Assembly: GCF_900199185.1 (NCBI RefSeq) | Contig: NZ_OBMI01000003.1 | Location: 806,001 to 870,000, forward strand | Length of the DNA stretch: 64,000 bases | Direction: 5' to 3' | Origin: Sphingomonas guangdongensis | Lineage (GTDB): Bacteria > Pseudomonadota > Alphaproteobacteria > Sphingomonadales > Sphingomonadaceae | Part shown: in pieces, positions 28,373-36,453 of the stretch | Position numbering within the stretch: the stretch's first letter is position 1 | Layout: every line of letters begins with the position of its first letter | Program-made: the position numbers and the translations under genes | The notes under the pieces: generated by a model | Databases searched by the model: none | What the model saw: the letters and a program-made list of their open reading frames with translations, nothing else | Told to the model about the DNA's origin: nothing

Positions 28373-28672
28373 TTCGCCAACTCGCTTGCGGCAGCCGAGC
28401 TATCCACCCCGGCATAGCAATTCGAGAGCGATTGACCGCTTTCGCATAGCAGCGGCGTAATGATCGACGCGGAGGCTGTGAGTTGCCAGTGGTGCCAGCG
28501 CCGACACCGAGCGCCGCTATGCCGGCGCTACGCGGATCACCGGGATCGCTCTCGAAAACCAACGTCTCGAGCGTCAGATCGGCCGACGTTGCTGTCGATC
28601 GCGATCGGTATGCAGCCTCGCTCTCCAATGCTCGACATGCAGTTCGGGCTGCCATCAAAGAGGAGCTCAGCG
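28373..28672. other. divergent intergenic region
   Basis: Three hundred bases between divergent small membrane protein genes. Overlapping open frames exist on both strands but none shows a recognisable product, and I see no convincing repeat or RNA. It probably carries the two divergent promoters plus eroded coding DNA. Confidence 0.4.
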
Positions 28673-28993
28673 GTGCATCTTACCTATGCTGCTTTCCCCG
28701 GGCTCCTTGCGATGCAGCTTGCGGGACTGTTCGCCACCTGGACATGGTCCCGGTGCGCGTCCGGCTCGCGCTACCTTGTGACAGGCAGCGCCGTTCTCTT
28801 GTCGATGGTGGGCATCCTCTGCCTCCTGCCTGGCGTCGAACCACGCCGGTACCTCATCTTCGCGGCCGGTTATCTGCTCGCAGGGCTGCTCTGGGCCTGG
28901 TCGATCGACGATCTACCGCCGACCCGGTGGCGGAGCAACGAGGTGACCGTGGCGGCCCTCTCCACCAGCCTGTTCGCGCTGGCTGCGATGTAG
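28673..28993 (+). CDS. YnfA-like (UPF0060) small multidrug-transporter-type membrane protein
   Basis: A 106-residue protein with four hydrophobic segments, matching the ~108 residues of YnfA/UPF0060. Shared features are ATWTWSR after helix 1, YLIFAAGYLLAGLLWAW (family YxAYGGxYI-type helix 3) and the loop DDLPPTRWR before helix 4. The start is GTG 28673 with AGGAG eight bases upstream, not any of the upstream ATGs. Some family residues, such as the usual AYGG, are changed (FAAG), so it may be diverged. Efflux function is inferred only from family. Confidence 0.6.
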   Translation: MHLTYAAFPGLLAMQLAGLFATWTWSRCASGSRYLVTGSAVLLSMVGILCLLPGVEPRRYLIFAAGYLLAGLLWAWSIDDLPPTRWRSNEVTVAALSTSLFALAAM

Positions 28994-29055
28994 GATGAAG
29001 ACCAGCGCGTCTTGCGCCGGCAAGCGTCCTCATTGAACCAGCGCGGTAGCAAAGT

Positions 29056-29092
29056 AAAAAGCCCGCCCAGTCAGCGACTTGGGCGGGCTTTT
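29056..29092 (-). terminator. intrinsic terminator of tRNA-Val
   Basis: AAAAGCCCGCCCA and TGGGCGGGCTTTT form a perfect GC-rich stem around a 10-base loop, with T tracts on both strands. It directly follows the tRNA-Val 3' end on the minus strand and may also stop the YnfA-like transcript from the other side. Confidence 0.85.
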
Positions 29093-29094
29093 GG

Positions 29095-29169
29095 TGGTGG
29101 GCGTGGCAAGGATTGAACTTGCGACCCCTGCGATGTCAACACAGTGCTCTACCACTGAGCTACACGCCC
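29095..29169 (-). tRNA. tRNA-Val (anticodon GAC)
   Basis: Minus-strand cloverleaf: acceptor GGGCGTG (29169-29163) pairs with CACGCCC (29105-29099), discriminator A, CCA encoded at 29097-29095. Anticodon stem CTGTG/CGCAG surrounds loop TTGACAT, giving GAC. 75 nt including CCA. Confidence 0.97.
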
Positions 29170-29182
29170 ACGGGGAAGGGCG

Positions 29183-29211
29183 CGTCTAGCGGCGGTCGCC
29201 GCGGCGCGCAA
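29183..29211 (-). promoter_or_regulatory. candidate promoter of tRNA-Val
   Basis: Minus-strand TTGCGC (29211-29206), 17-base spacer and TAGACG (29188-29183), about 14 bases before the tRNA. Confidence 0.5.
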
Positions 29212-29225
29212 CACCCCTGAAGCGA

Positions 29226-29603
29226 TTAATTGTGGCCGCTCGCGCTCTCGACATCGAACATGCGGTCGATCTCCAGCACCAGGTCGCGCAGATGGAACGG
29301 CTTGGACAGCACGCGCGCCTGCGGCATCGTCTTGCCCGCCTTCAGCGTCACCGCCGCGAAGCCCGTGATGAACATGACACGCGTGTCCGGCGCGATCTCG
29401 GCGCAGCGCTGCGCAAGCTCGATCCCGTCCATTTCGGGCATGACGATGTCGGTGAGCAGCAGGTCGAACCGGTCCGCCTGCAGAAGCGGCAGCGCCTCCG
29501 TTCCGCGATCCACCGCGGTGACGCCGTAGCCGGAGCGTTCGAGCGCGCGGGTGAGGTACTGACGCATCACCGCATCATCCTCGGCCAGCAGGATCCTGAT
29601 CAT
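29226..29603 (-). CDS. cpdR: CpdR-type single-domain response regulator
   Basis: A 125-residue stand-alone receiver: acidic pocket LLAEDDAVMRQYL, phospho-acceptor Asp in LLLTDIVMPEMDG (about residue 52), Thr in MFITGF, and Lys in VLSKPFHLRDLV. There is no output domain. In Caulobacter unphosphorylated CpdR primes the ClpXP protease for cell-cycle substrates such as CtrA, under control of CckA-ChpT. Divergence from an N-formylglutamate amidohydrolase gene fits cpdR loci in alphaproteobacteria. Confidence 0.87.
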   Translation of the reverse strand: MIRILLAEDDAVMRQYLTRALERSGYGVTAVDRGTEALPLLQADRFDLLLTDIVMPEMDGIELAQRCAEIAPDTRVMFITGFAAVTLKAGKTMPQARVLSKPFHLRDLVLEIDRMFDVESASGHN

Positions 29604-29706
29604 TGGAAACTCCGCGAAGTGACGGTGTTATGCGCTGCACCGCCGCAAAATGCCAGTGTCGTCGCGCGGCATTGTCGCCGCGCGGTGCAGTGGCTAGCAC
29701 CAAAAC

Positions 29707-30543
29707 GTGGACTCTTCGTTCGACTGCTACGGCCCGCCGGAGCCGCGCTCGCCCGTCGTGGTGTCGGTGCCGCACGCCGGGCGGGACTATCCCTTGACGC
29801 TGCGCAGTGCGTTGCGCGGCAGCGTCGACTCGTTGCTGCCGCTGGAGGATCGGCTGGTCGACGAGGTCGCCCGCGCGGCGCACGGTCATGAGACGCTCAT
29901 CATCGCACGGCGCGCCCGCGCCTGGATCGACCTCAACCGTGCAGAGCATGAGCGCGATCCCCGCATCGACGAGGGCGCGGACGCGAGTGCTGCTCCCCAC
30001 CCCTCCGCCAAAGTGCGAAGTGGACTGGGGCTGATCCCGCGCCGCGCGACCGGCAGCGCGGAGTTGTGGCGGCGGCGCTGGTCGGCGGACGAGGTCGCTC
30101 AGCGCATCCACGCCGATCACCGTCCCTACCACGCCCGCGTTGCGGCGGCGCTCGCTGCCGCCCGGGCCCGCTACGGCACCGCCGTGCTGGTGGACCTGCA
30201 CTCGATGCCGTCGCTCGGCACTCCGAACGCAGCGCGCGTCGTAATCGGCGACCGCTTCGGGCGGAGCGCGGGCGGCGGGCTGATCGCACGCCTGGAGGCC
30301 ACGGCGCGTGCGCACCGGTTGCCCGTGACGCTGAACACACCCTACGCCGGCGGCCACATTCTCGACCGGCATGCCGCCCCGGCCAGAGGCATCCACGCGG
30401 TGCAGATCGAGCTCGACCGCGCAGTGTACCTCGATGCGGTCGGCCGCGCGCTAGGTCCGGGCTTCGCGCGCACCGTGGCCTTCGTTCGCGACCTGTTCGC
30501 GGCGGCCGCGGACGATGTGCTGCCGGCTCTCGCCGCCGAGTAG
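29707..30543 (+). CDS. N-formylglutamate amidohydrolase family protein
   Basis: A 278-residue hydrolase of the FGase family, which deformylates N-formylglutamate in histidine degradation or acts on related amides. Motifs are VVVSVPHAGRDYP, RLVDEVARAAHGHE, ARAWIDLNRAEHERDPR, ADHRPYHARV, VDLHSMPSLG, VVIGDRFG and the C-terminal GGHILDRHAAPARGIHAVQIELDRAVYLD read in pieces. The only reasonable start is GTG 29707. No other hut genes are visible nearby. It ends eight bases before the terminator tract of the minus-strand sRNA. Confidence 0.88.
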   Translation: MDSSFDCYGPPEPRSPVVVSVPHAGRDYPLTLRSALRGSVDSLLPLEDRLVDEVARAAHGHETLIIARRARAWIDLNRAEHERDPRIDEGADASAAPHPSAKVRSGLGLIPRRATGSAELWRRRWSADEVAQRIHADHRPYHARVAAALAAARARYGTAVLVDLHSMPSLGTPNAARVVIGDRFGRSAGGGLIARLEATARAHRLPVTLNTPYAGGHILDRHAAPARGIHAVQIELDRAVYLDAVGRALGPGFARTVAFVRDLFAAAADDVLPALAAE

Positions 30544-30551
30544 CCGTCCAA

Positions 30552-30659
30552 GAAAAAAGCCACCCCGAGACAAGCCCGGAGTGGCCAAGGTTCAGGGAGG
30601 AGACATGCCCGAGGGCATGTCGTACGACCTCGCGAAAGGGGGGACACGAAGCCGTACGA
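30552..30659 (-). ncRNA. candidate small RNA (~108 nt) with C-rich/CUCCUCCC anti-Shine-Dalgarno stretches
   Basis: A free-standing transcription unit on the minus strand. After a good promoter the RNA would fold a 5' hairpin at 30658-30621 (CGTACG ends, with GUCCCCCC in the loop), a perfect 9-bp hairpin GACAUGCCC/GGGCAUGUC at 30621-30602, a single-stranded CUCCUCCCUGAACCUU at 30602-30587, and a terminator hairpin followed by six U. This layout resembles alphaproteobacterial trans-acting sRNAs (mmgR/suhB-type or CcsR 'cuckoo' RNAs). The open frames across it have no coding signal. Family assignment is tentative. Confidence 0.75.
30553..30586 (-). terminator. intrinsic terminator of the sRNA
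   Basis: Minus strand: GCCACTCCGGG...CTCGGGGTGGC stem followed by TTTTTT. One A/C mismatch interrupts the stem. Confidence 0.75.
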
Positions 30660-30665
30660 GACAGA

Positions 30666-30694
30666 TATAGGCGAGCGGTCGGTGGCGTTCAAGG
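30666..30694 (-). promoter_or_regulatory. sigma-70-type promoter of the sRNA
   Basis: Minus strand TTGAAC (30694-30689), exactly 17 bases, then TATATC (30671-30666). It is one of the best promoters in the window and predicts a transcription start at about 30659. Confidence 0.75.
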
Positions 30695-30718
30695 TGCCGG
30701 CAGAAAACAATTACCGGC

Positions 30719-31285
30719 TCAGTGCGGTTGCGACGTCCGCAGTCGAGGCAGGATGCGGACCAGCGTGTCGTCGCGCAGGATCAGGTGGTGGCGCAGGGCC
30801 GCGAGGATATGCACGAGCAGCAGGGCCGCGGTTGCGTAGCCGAGCAGTTCATGCGCCTCGTGCGCGGCACCGCCGACGCTCGGGCCGACCGGCAGGAAGG
30901 GCAGCGGAAACAGTCCGAACCAGTCGAGTGGCCGCCTGACCGCCGCGCCGGACACCATCAGCCAGCCGGACAGCGGCACGCCGATCATCAGCGCGTAGAG
31001 GGTCCAGTGCGCCGTCTTGGCGAGCGTCCGCTCCCAGCGCGGCAGCGCCGGCGGAAACGGGGGCGGCCTGTGCGCCAGCCGCCAGCCGAGCCGTGCGAGG
31101 CTCAGCACGAGGACGGTGATGCCAAGCGCCTTGTGGACCGGCATGACCCGCCAGTTGCCCGGCAGGCTCTCGTGGAACAAGCCCAGCCACAGGTTGAAGA
31201 GGATGGCCGCCGCGATCGTCCAGTGGAAGGCAATGGCACCGCGCGTGTAGCGGTGCCCGGTTCGACCTGCGTCCGCCACCATCAT
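30719..31285 (-). CDS. cytochrome b561-family membrane protein
   Basis: About 188 residues, four membrane helices with the diheme b561 histidines: AIAFHWTIAAAIL (helix 1), RVMPVHKALGITVLVLSL (helix 2), AHWTLYALMIGVPLSGW (helix 3) and AHEAHELLGYATAALLLVHILAALRHHL (helix 4, in pieces). It transfers electrons between the quinone pool and periplasmic or cytoplasmic partners. AGGAGG overlaps ATG/ATG/GTG start candidates at 31285-31274; I use the first. It follows the FAD-linked oxidase by 22 bp, in a likely operon, so they could share an electron path. Confidence 0.88.
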   Translation of the reverse strand: MMVADAGRTGHRYTRGAIAFHWTIAAAILFNLWLGLFHESLPGNWRVMPVHKALGITVLVLSLARLGWRLAHRPPPFPPALPRWERTLAKTAHWTLYALMIGVPLSGWLMVSGAAVRRPLDWFGLFPLPFLPVGPSVGGAAHEAHELLGYATAALLLVHILAALRHHLILRDDTLVRILPRLRTSQPH

Positions 31286-31307
31286 CCCTCCTGCTCTCCG
31301 GCTCAGG

Positions 31308-32756
31308 CTAGGGCTGCGCTTCCTCGCCCGCAAGCGGCACGAGCTTGCCCGGGTTGAACAGCGCCTGAGGGTCGATCGCCGCCTTGATCGCGCGCAGCGC
31401 CGCGATCCGGCTCGCGGGACCCAGCCGGGCGAGCTCGGCGACCTTCATCTGTCCGATCCCGTGCTCGGCGGAGATCGAGCCGCCCGCGGCCACCACGAGG
31501 TCGTTGACGTAGGCCGTGATGGCGCCGGCCTCCTCTGCATACCAGGCCGGCCCGTCGACGCCGGCCGGCGCGCGGACATGGAAGTGGACGTTTCCGTCGC
31601 CGAGATGTCCGAAGGCGGCCGTGCGCGTACCCGGGAAGCGCCGCTCTACCCGTGCGGCATCATCCACCATGAAGTCGGGCATGCGCGCCACGGGCACGGA
31701 GATGTCGTGCTGCACCGCCGGGCCGCTCGCGCGCTCCGCCTCCGACAGCGAATGGCGGATGCGCCAGAACGCCTTCGCCTGCGCCTCGCTCGCGGCAAGC
31801 ACCGCGTCGCCGATCACGCCGTCCGCCAGCGCACCGGCGAGCAGGTCTTCCAGCACCCGCTGTGGATCGTCAGCGCCCTCACCCGCAGCGACCGCCTCGA
31901 TCAGCACGTGCCACGCAAAGGCTTGCGCGAGCGGCGACCGCGTGTCCGGAATATGCCGGATCACCTCGCCGAGGCTGTGCCCTGCAACGATCTCGAAACT
32001 TTCGACCGCGCCACTCGCCCGCTCGGCACGACGCAGCAGCTCCAGCGCCGCGTGGGGGCTGTCGACGCCGACCCAGCCGACCGCCCGCGCCCGCACCGCC
32101 GGCACGATCCGCAGCGTCGCGGCGGTGATGATGCCGAGCGTGCCCTCCGCTCCCACCAGCAGCTGATCGAGATCGTAGCCGCGATTGTCCTTCTTCAGCG
32201 CGGCGAGCCCATCGTGGACCTGGCCGTCCGGCAGCACCGCCTCCACCCCCAGTACCAGCGCGCGCATCGTGCCCCAGCGCAGCACCTGCACGCCGCCGGC
32301 ATTGGTGGAAGCGAGCCCACCCACGGTCGCCGAGCCTCGCGCGCCGAGATCCAGCGGGAAGCGGTGCCCGACCGCCGCCGCGGCATCGTGCAGCGTCTGG
32401 AGAATGACCCCCGCCTCCGCCACGATCAGCCCGTCGTCTTGCGCGACTCGGCGGAGGCGGTTCAGCCGCCTGGTGCTGAGGATCAGCGCCCGACCGTCGG
32501 CGGGCGGCGTCGCCCCGCCGACCATGGAGGTGTTGCCGCCCTGCGGCACCAGCGGCACGCCGTACTCGGCCGCCAGCGCGACAATCGCCGCCACCTCCTC
32601 CGTCGAGCCGGGCGAGAGGATCGCCGGCGCCGCGCCGCGGTAGCGGCCGCGCCAATCGACCAGCCACGGCGCGATCGCGTCGGGATCGGTCGATACGCTG
32701 CGTGCTCCGAAGCGGGACCGGACGGCGGCGACCAGCCGCGACTGCTGTGGCGTCAT
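31308..32756 (-). CDS. FAD-binding oxidoreductase (GlcD/D-2-hydroxyacid dehydrogenase family)
   Basis: A 482-residue flavoenzyme of the VAO family. The N-terminal FAD_binding_4 domain shows PGSTEEVAAIVALAAEYGV, VPQGGNTSMVGGA and FPLDLGARGSATVGGLASTNAGG in pieces, and the C-terminal FAD-oxidase domain shows FGHLGDGNVHFHV and the conserved GGSISAEHGIG. Such enzymes oxidise D-lactate, glycolate or D-2-hydroxyglutarate, passing electrons to quinone or a cytochrome. The downstream cytochrome b561 gene is a plausible partner. ATG 32756 is the only long-frame start. Confidence 0.9.
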   Translation of the reverse strand: MTPQQSRLVAAVRSRFGARSVSTDPDAIAPWLVDWRGRYRGAAPAILSPGSTEEVAAIVALAAEYGVPLVPQGGNTSMVGGATPPADGRALILSTRRLNRLRRVAQDDGLIVAEAGVILQTLHDAAAAVGHRFPLDLGARGSATVGGLASTNAGGVQVLRWGTMRALVLGVEAVLPDGQVHDGLAALKKDNRGYDLDQLLVGAEGTLGIITAATLRIVPAVRARAVGWVGVDSPHAALELLRRAERASGAVESFEIVAGHSLGEVIRHIPDTRSPLAQAFAWHVLIEAVAAGEGADDPQRVLEDLLAGALADGVIGDAVLAASEAQAKAFWRIRHSLSEAERASGPAVQHDISVPVARMPDFMVDDAARVERRFPGTRTAAFGHLGDGNVHFHVRAPAGVDGPAWYAEEAGAITAYVNDLVVAAGGSISAEHGIGQMKVAELARLGPASRIAALRAIKAAIDPQALFNPGKLVPLAGEEAQP

Positions 32757-32838
32757 GACACGCGATCGACTAGCATCGGCCGCCTGTCACCGCCAGTTCA
32801 TCGGCGGTTCAATCCCGGAGCGTATTGGCGCCAGACCC

Positions 32839-33309
32839 ATGTCACCGGTCAGAGCCCTTCTCCTCGGCGCGCTCTCGCTCACCTGCGCCGCGCCGGCGGC
32901 CGATGCGCAGCGCGGTGCCGGTTCGACGCGCATCGCGCAGGTCACGGTCCAGCAGCGGCTGATCATCCGGATACCGCGGCTGCCGGTCGGGCGGGCGCCG
33001 CTCTCTGCCGGCGCGGCGCCGCTGCCGCCGATCCGCTGGATCGAGAAGAAGACGGACAAGTGCGTGCCCGTCGTCAATCTCGCCGCGGCGACGATCACCA
33101 CCCGCGACAGTGTCGACCTGCTGCTGAACGGCGGCAAGCGGCTGCGCGCGCGCTTCGACGACGACTGCCCGGCGATCGACTTCTACTCGGGTTTCTACGT
33201 CAAGATGCCGCGCGACGGGAAGGTCTGCGCCGATCGCGACTCCATCCGCTCGCGCTCGGGTGGCGAGTGCCGGATCGAATCGTTCCGCGCGCTGGTGCCC
33301 GCGCGCTGA
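32839..33309 (+). CDS. hypothetical secreted protein
   Basis: A 156-residue protein with a signal peptide from ATG 32839 (MSPVRALLLGALSLTCAAPAADAQ). The mature part contains TVQQRLIIRIPRLPVG, WIEKKTDKCVPVVNLAAAT, RARFDDDCPAIDFYSGFYV and CADRDSIRSRSGGECRIE; four cysteines suggest two disulfides in the periplasm. I do not recognise a named family. It is divergent from the FAD oxidase and followed 90 bp later by the helicase gene. Confidence 0.72.
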   Translation: MSPVRALLLGALSLTCAAPAADAQRGAGSTRIAQVTVQQRLIIRIPRLPVGRAPLSAGAAPLPPIRWIEKKTDKCVPVVNLAAATITTRDSVDLLLNGGKRLRARFDDDCPAIDFYSGFYVKMPRDGKVCADRDSIRSRSGGECRIESFRALVPAR

Positions 33310-33399
33310 CGATTGCTTGACAAAACTAGGTAAATCCGCGACCCGCGGGGGCGGACGCCAGCGCCGCACGGGCGCAGGCCACAATCCGGACAATCTTGC

Positions 33400-34773
33400 A
33401 TGAGTTTTGCCGACCTCGGCCTTTCCGACGAGTTGCTGCGTGCCGTGGAAGGCGCCGGGTACAGCGATCCGACCCCCATCCAGGCGGCGGCGATCCCGAG
33501 CGTGCTGATGATGCGCGATCTGATCGGCATCGCCCAGACCGGCACCGGCAAGACCGCGTCGTTCGTGCTGCCGATGATCGACATCCTGGCCCACGGCCGC
33601 AGCCGAGCGCGCATGCCCCGCAGCCTGATCCTGGAGCCGACCCGCGAACTTGCCGCGCAGGTGGCCGAGAACTTCGAGAAGTACGGCGTCAATCACAAGC
33701 TATCCATGGCGCTGCTGATCGGCGGCGTGTCAATGGGCGACCAGGTCAAGGCGCTGGAGAAGGGCGTCGACGTGCTGATCGCGACGCCCGGGCGGCTAAT
33801 GGACCTGTTCAGCCGCGGCAACATTCTGCTGAACGGCTGCGACCTGCTCGTCATCGACGAGGCGGATCGGATGCTCGACATGGGGTTCATCCCCGATATC
33901 GAGGAGATCTGCACCAAGCTGCCCAAGAGCCGGCAGACGCTGCTGTTCTCCGCCACCATGCCGCCGCCGATCAAGAAGCTTGCGGACAAGTTCCTGTCGA
34001 ACCCCAAGACGATTGAAGTCGCGCGGCCTGCGACGACCAACATCAACATCACGCAGCGGCTGGTGCCGGTGAAGGCCGACCGCAAGCGCGAGGTGCTTCG
34101 CGCGCTGCTGACGCGCGAGGACGTGAAGACCGGCATCATCTTCTGCAACCGGAAGACGACGGTTCGCGAGCTCAACAAGAGCCTGCAGCGCTACGGCTTC
34201 CGCTCGGGCGAGATCCACGGCGACATGGAGCAGGCGCAGCGCCTGGCCGAACTCGACCTGTTCAAGCGCGGCGAGATCAACATCCTGGTGGCGTCCGACG
34301 TCGCCGCGCGTGGCCTGGACGTGAAGGGCGTGAGCCACGTCTTCAACTTCGACGCGCCGTGGCATCCCGACGATTACGTCCACCGGATCGGCCGCACCGG
34401 GCGCGCGGGCGCGACCGGCACCGCCTACACGCTCATCACGGCGGAGGACGCCGATAACATCGAGAACATCGAGAAGTTGACCGGTCAGACGATCGAGCGC
34501 GAAACGATCGCGGCGGACGAGCGGCCCGCGCGCGACGAGCCGGCGGCGCGAAGCGAGCCGCGGGCGCGGCGCGGGCGCGATCGCGAGCGGCAGCGGGCCG
34601 ACACCCAGGAGCGGGCCGAGCCGTCCGCCGCGCCTGCCGAGCGGCCGCGCCCGCCCCGCGCCGAGCGGCCGCGTAGGGACGAACCGCGGCGCTCCGACGC
34701 AGTCGACGCCACGCCGGACGACGGCTGGAACGGCCCGGTTCCCGCGTTCCTGGGCGTGAAGCTCGGCGCCTGA
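33400..34773 (+). CDS. DEAD-box ATP-dependent RNA helicase (RhlE-like)
   Basis: A 457-residue helicase with all core motifs: the Q motif (YSDPTPIQAAAIP), Walker A AQTGTGKT, PTRELAAQ, DEAD in LLVIDEADRMLDMGF, SAT in LLFSATMPP, and motif VI HRIGRTGRAG around residue 330. The last ~90 residues are Arg/Ala/Pro/Glu-rich and disordered, as in RhlE proteins that bind structured RNA during ribosome assembly or mRNA decay. DUF1289 follows after five bases. Confidence 0.95.
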   Translation: MSFADLGLSDELLRAVEGAGYSDPTPIQAAAIPSVLMMRDLIGIAQTGTGKTASFVLPMIDILAHGRSRARMPRSLILEPTRELAAQVAENFEKYGVNHKLSMALLIGGVSMGDQVKALEKGVDVLIATPGRLMDLFSRGNILLNGCDLLVIDEADRMLDMGFIPDIEEICTKLPKSRQTLLFSATMPPPIKKLADKFLSNPKTIEVARPATTNINITQRLVPVKADRKREVLRALLTREDVKTGIIFCNRKTTVRELNKSLQRYGFRSGEIHGDMEQAQRLAELDLFKRGEINILVASDVAARGLDVKGVSHVFNFDAPWHPDDYVHRIGRTGRAGATGTAYTLITAEDADNIENIEKLTGQTIERETIAADERPARDEPAARSEPRARRGRDRERQRADTQERAEPSAAPAERPRPPRAERPRRDEPRRSDAVDATPDDGWNGPVPAFLGVKLGA

Positions 34774-34778
34774 GCGAC

Positions 34779-34997
34779 GTGGACGAGGACTTGTTCGGCC
34801 ATGAAGCGCCGGCCCAGGTTCTCAGCCCGTGCGTCAACGTCTGCCGGCTCGATCCCGCGACCGGCTGGTGCGTGGGCTGTGGCCGGACCGGCGACGAGAT
34901 CGCGCGCTGGAGCGCGGCGAGCGATGCGGACCGCGCGACGATGCTGGTGCCGCTCGCGGCCAGGCTGAGCGCCCTGATGTCCTCACGCCAGCCTTGA
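34779..34997 (+). CDS. DUF1289 family small cysteine-rich protein
   Basis: A 72-residue protein from GTG 34779 with the DUF1289 cysteine pattern SPCVNVCRLDPATGWCVGCGR followed by TGDEIARWSAASD; the four cysteines may hold a metal or Fe-S site. It lies five bases after the helicase and is probably co-transcribed. Function unknown. Confidence 0.85.
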   Translation: MDEDLFGHEAPAQVLSPCVNVCRLDPATGWCVGCGRTGDEIARWSAASDADRATMLVPLAARLSALMSSRQP

Positions 34998-35062
34998 TGG
35001 CTTCGTCACGCGGTCGGTTCTTGCCTACCTGAATGCCGCTCGCGTCGTCGCGACTGCACCGC

Positions 35063-35680
35063 TTAGTCAGATGCCTGTGGCATCAGCGCATCGTCGAGCG
35101 CGTTGGCGCGCTGGGCCGCAGGGCGCGCGGCGGTCCGCTCCACGAAGCGCACGAAAGCGTCGCGCTTCGGGATCGAGCCGAACATCGTTCCCCAGCCGAG
35201 ATGCGCCCCCACGTAGAGGTCCGCCGCGGTGAAGCGCTCACCGGTCAGCCAGCCGTCCCCGGCCCCCTCGACTGCCTGCTCCAGCGTGTCGATGGTGCGG
35301 TCATAGGTTCCGAAGCCGACCAGCGCCTGCTGCTTATCCTCCGGCTTCCAACCAAGCGAGTTGCTGACCACCGCCTGCTCCAGCGGCCCGGCGGCGAAGA
35401 ACAGCCAGCGGTAATAGGCGGCACGTTCCGCCACCGGCGGCGCCAGCCCCGCGTCGGGGAAGGCGTCGGCCAGATAGGCGCAGATCGCCGCACACTCGGT
35501 GATCGTGGTGCCGGCGTGGACGATCGCCGGCACCTTTCCCATCGGATTGACCGGCAGCAGCGCCGGGTCGCCGCCGAATTCGACCACGACCGTCTCGTAA
35601 TCGGCGCCGACCTCCTCCAGCATCCAGCGCGCGATGCGCCCGCGCGACATCGGGTTGGTATAGAGCGTCAGGTCGGTCAC
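35063..35680 (-). CDS. glutathione S-transferase family protein
   Basis: A 205-residue thioredoxin-fold GST. TLYTNPMSRGRIARWMLEE with the N-terminal catalytic-position Ser region, NPMGKVPAIVHAGTTITECAAIC (the cis-Pro VPA and the ES-equivalent TE) and the C-terminal helix GERFTAADLYVGAHL with the N-capping motif are visible. I take GTG 35680 as start: GGGAGA is correctly spaced, and the protein begins at the first strand; an ATG 20 codons upstream adds unrelated residues. Substrate unknown. Confidence 0.88.
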   Translation of the reverse strand: MTDLTLYTNPMSRGRIARWMLEEVGADYETVVVEFGGDPALLPVNPMGKVPAIVHAGTTITECAAICAYLADAFPDAGLAPPVAERAAYYRWLFFAAGPLEQAVVSNSLGWKPEDKQQALVGFGTYDRTIDTLEQAVEGAGDGWLTGERFTAADLYVGAHLGWGTMFGSIPKRDAFVRFVERTAARPAAQRANALDDALMPQASD

Positions 35681-35736
35681 GGCGCGTCTCCCGGTCCAGA
35701 ACATGTCATGAACATGCTCTGTCGGGTCGATCGATG

Positions 35737-36366
35737 TCAAGCCTGTAACGATGTCGAGAGCAGCGCCAGCAGGCGGGTCCAGGCGCGGTCAGCCTGCGCG
35801 GCGTTGTAGACGCGGCTGTCGGGCGGACACCAACCGTGCATGGTGCCGGGATATACCTCGATCTCCGCCGGCAGCCTCGCGGCGGCGAACGCCTCACGCA
35901 GTCGCTCCTTCTCCTGCGGATTGCGCTCGGCGCGGGTCGCGGCCTGGGTCAGCTTCTCGCGCCACGGCATGATGCGCGCGCGCACCTCCGGCTGGTCGAA
36001 CGACTCGCCTGCGCCCAGGAACGGCGCCTTCACCGATCGGTAGAACTGGTTCACCGTGAGCACGGCGTAGCCCGACTGCGCCAGCCGGTCTGCCATCTGC
36101 CGGAACGCCGGGCGCAGTCCCATGATGTCGGGCCAGACCAGCACCGCCGGGTGGCGCCCCGTCGTCGGCGCGACGAAATATGCGTCGCAGGTGCCGTCCG
36201 GCGTCCGGATCGTGACGTCGCGACCCTTGACCGCGACGGCGCCGGCGGGGCTCGGCAGCATCGCCACCAGCCCGGCCGCACCCGCGATGGTCGCGAAGCG
36301 CCGACGCGAGACCGCCGCATCGGTCAGATATAATTCGTTGTCCTGCGCGGTCAGCTCATCGCACAT
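35737..36366 (-). pseudogene. Tat-exported dienelactone hydrolase family protein with in-frame internal deletion
   Basis: The 209-residue frame starts MCDELTAQD, has a twin-arginine signal (VSRRRFATIAGAAGL), then the alpha/beta-hydrolase start VTIRTPDGTCDAYFV, LVWPDIMGLRPAFRQMADRL and NQFYRSVKAP. It jumps at about residue 144-150 (nt ~35,915-35,940) from QAATRA directly to RNPQEKERLREAFAAARLPAE, then VYPGTMHGWCPPD with the catalytic His. Family members are ~290 residues; the missing ~80 carry the nucleophile elbow GYCMGG and the catalytic Asp region. No frameshift is seen, so it is an in-frame deletion. Probably inactive. Confidence 0.8.
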
Positions 36367-36453
36367 CGATCGGCTCCCTCCCACGGCCCACGAGTCGGGG
36401 CGTCCGGCGCAGCAGAGCCGAGCAGACCGGACCGGGCAAGCCCGGTGCCGGAC

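Noticed and set aside
35700-35735. gaacatg direct repeat between the GST and dienelactone hydrolase genes as an operator
   Set aside because: Two 7-base copies four bases apart with poor dyad symmetry; too weak to claim.
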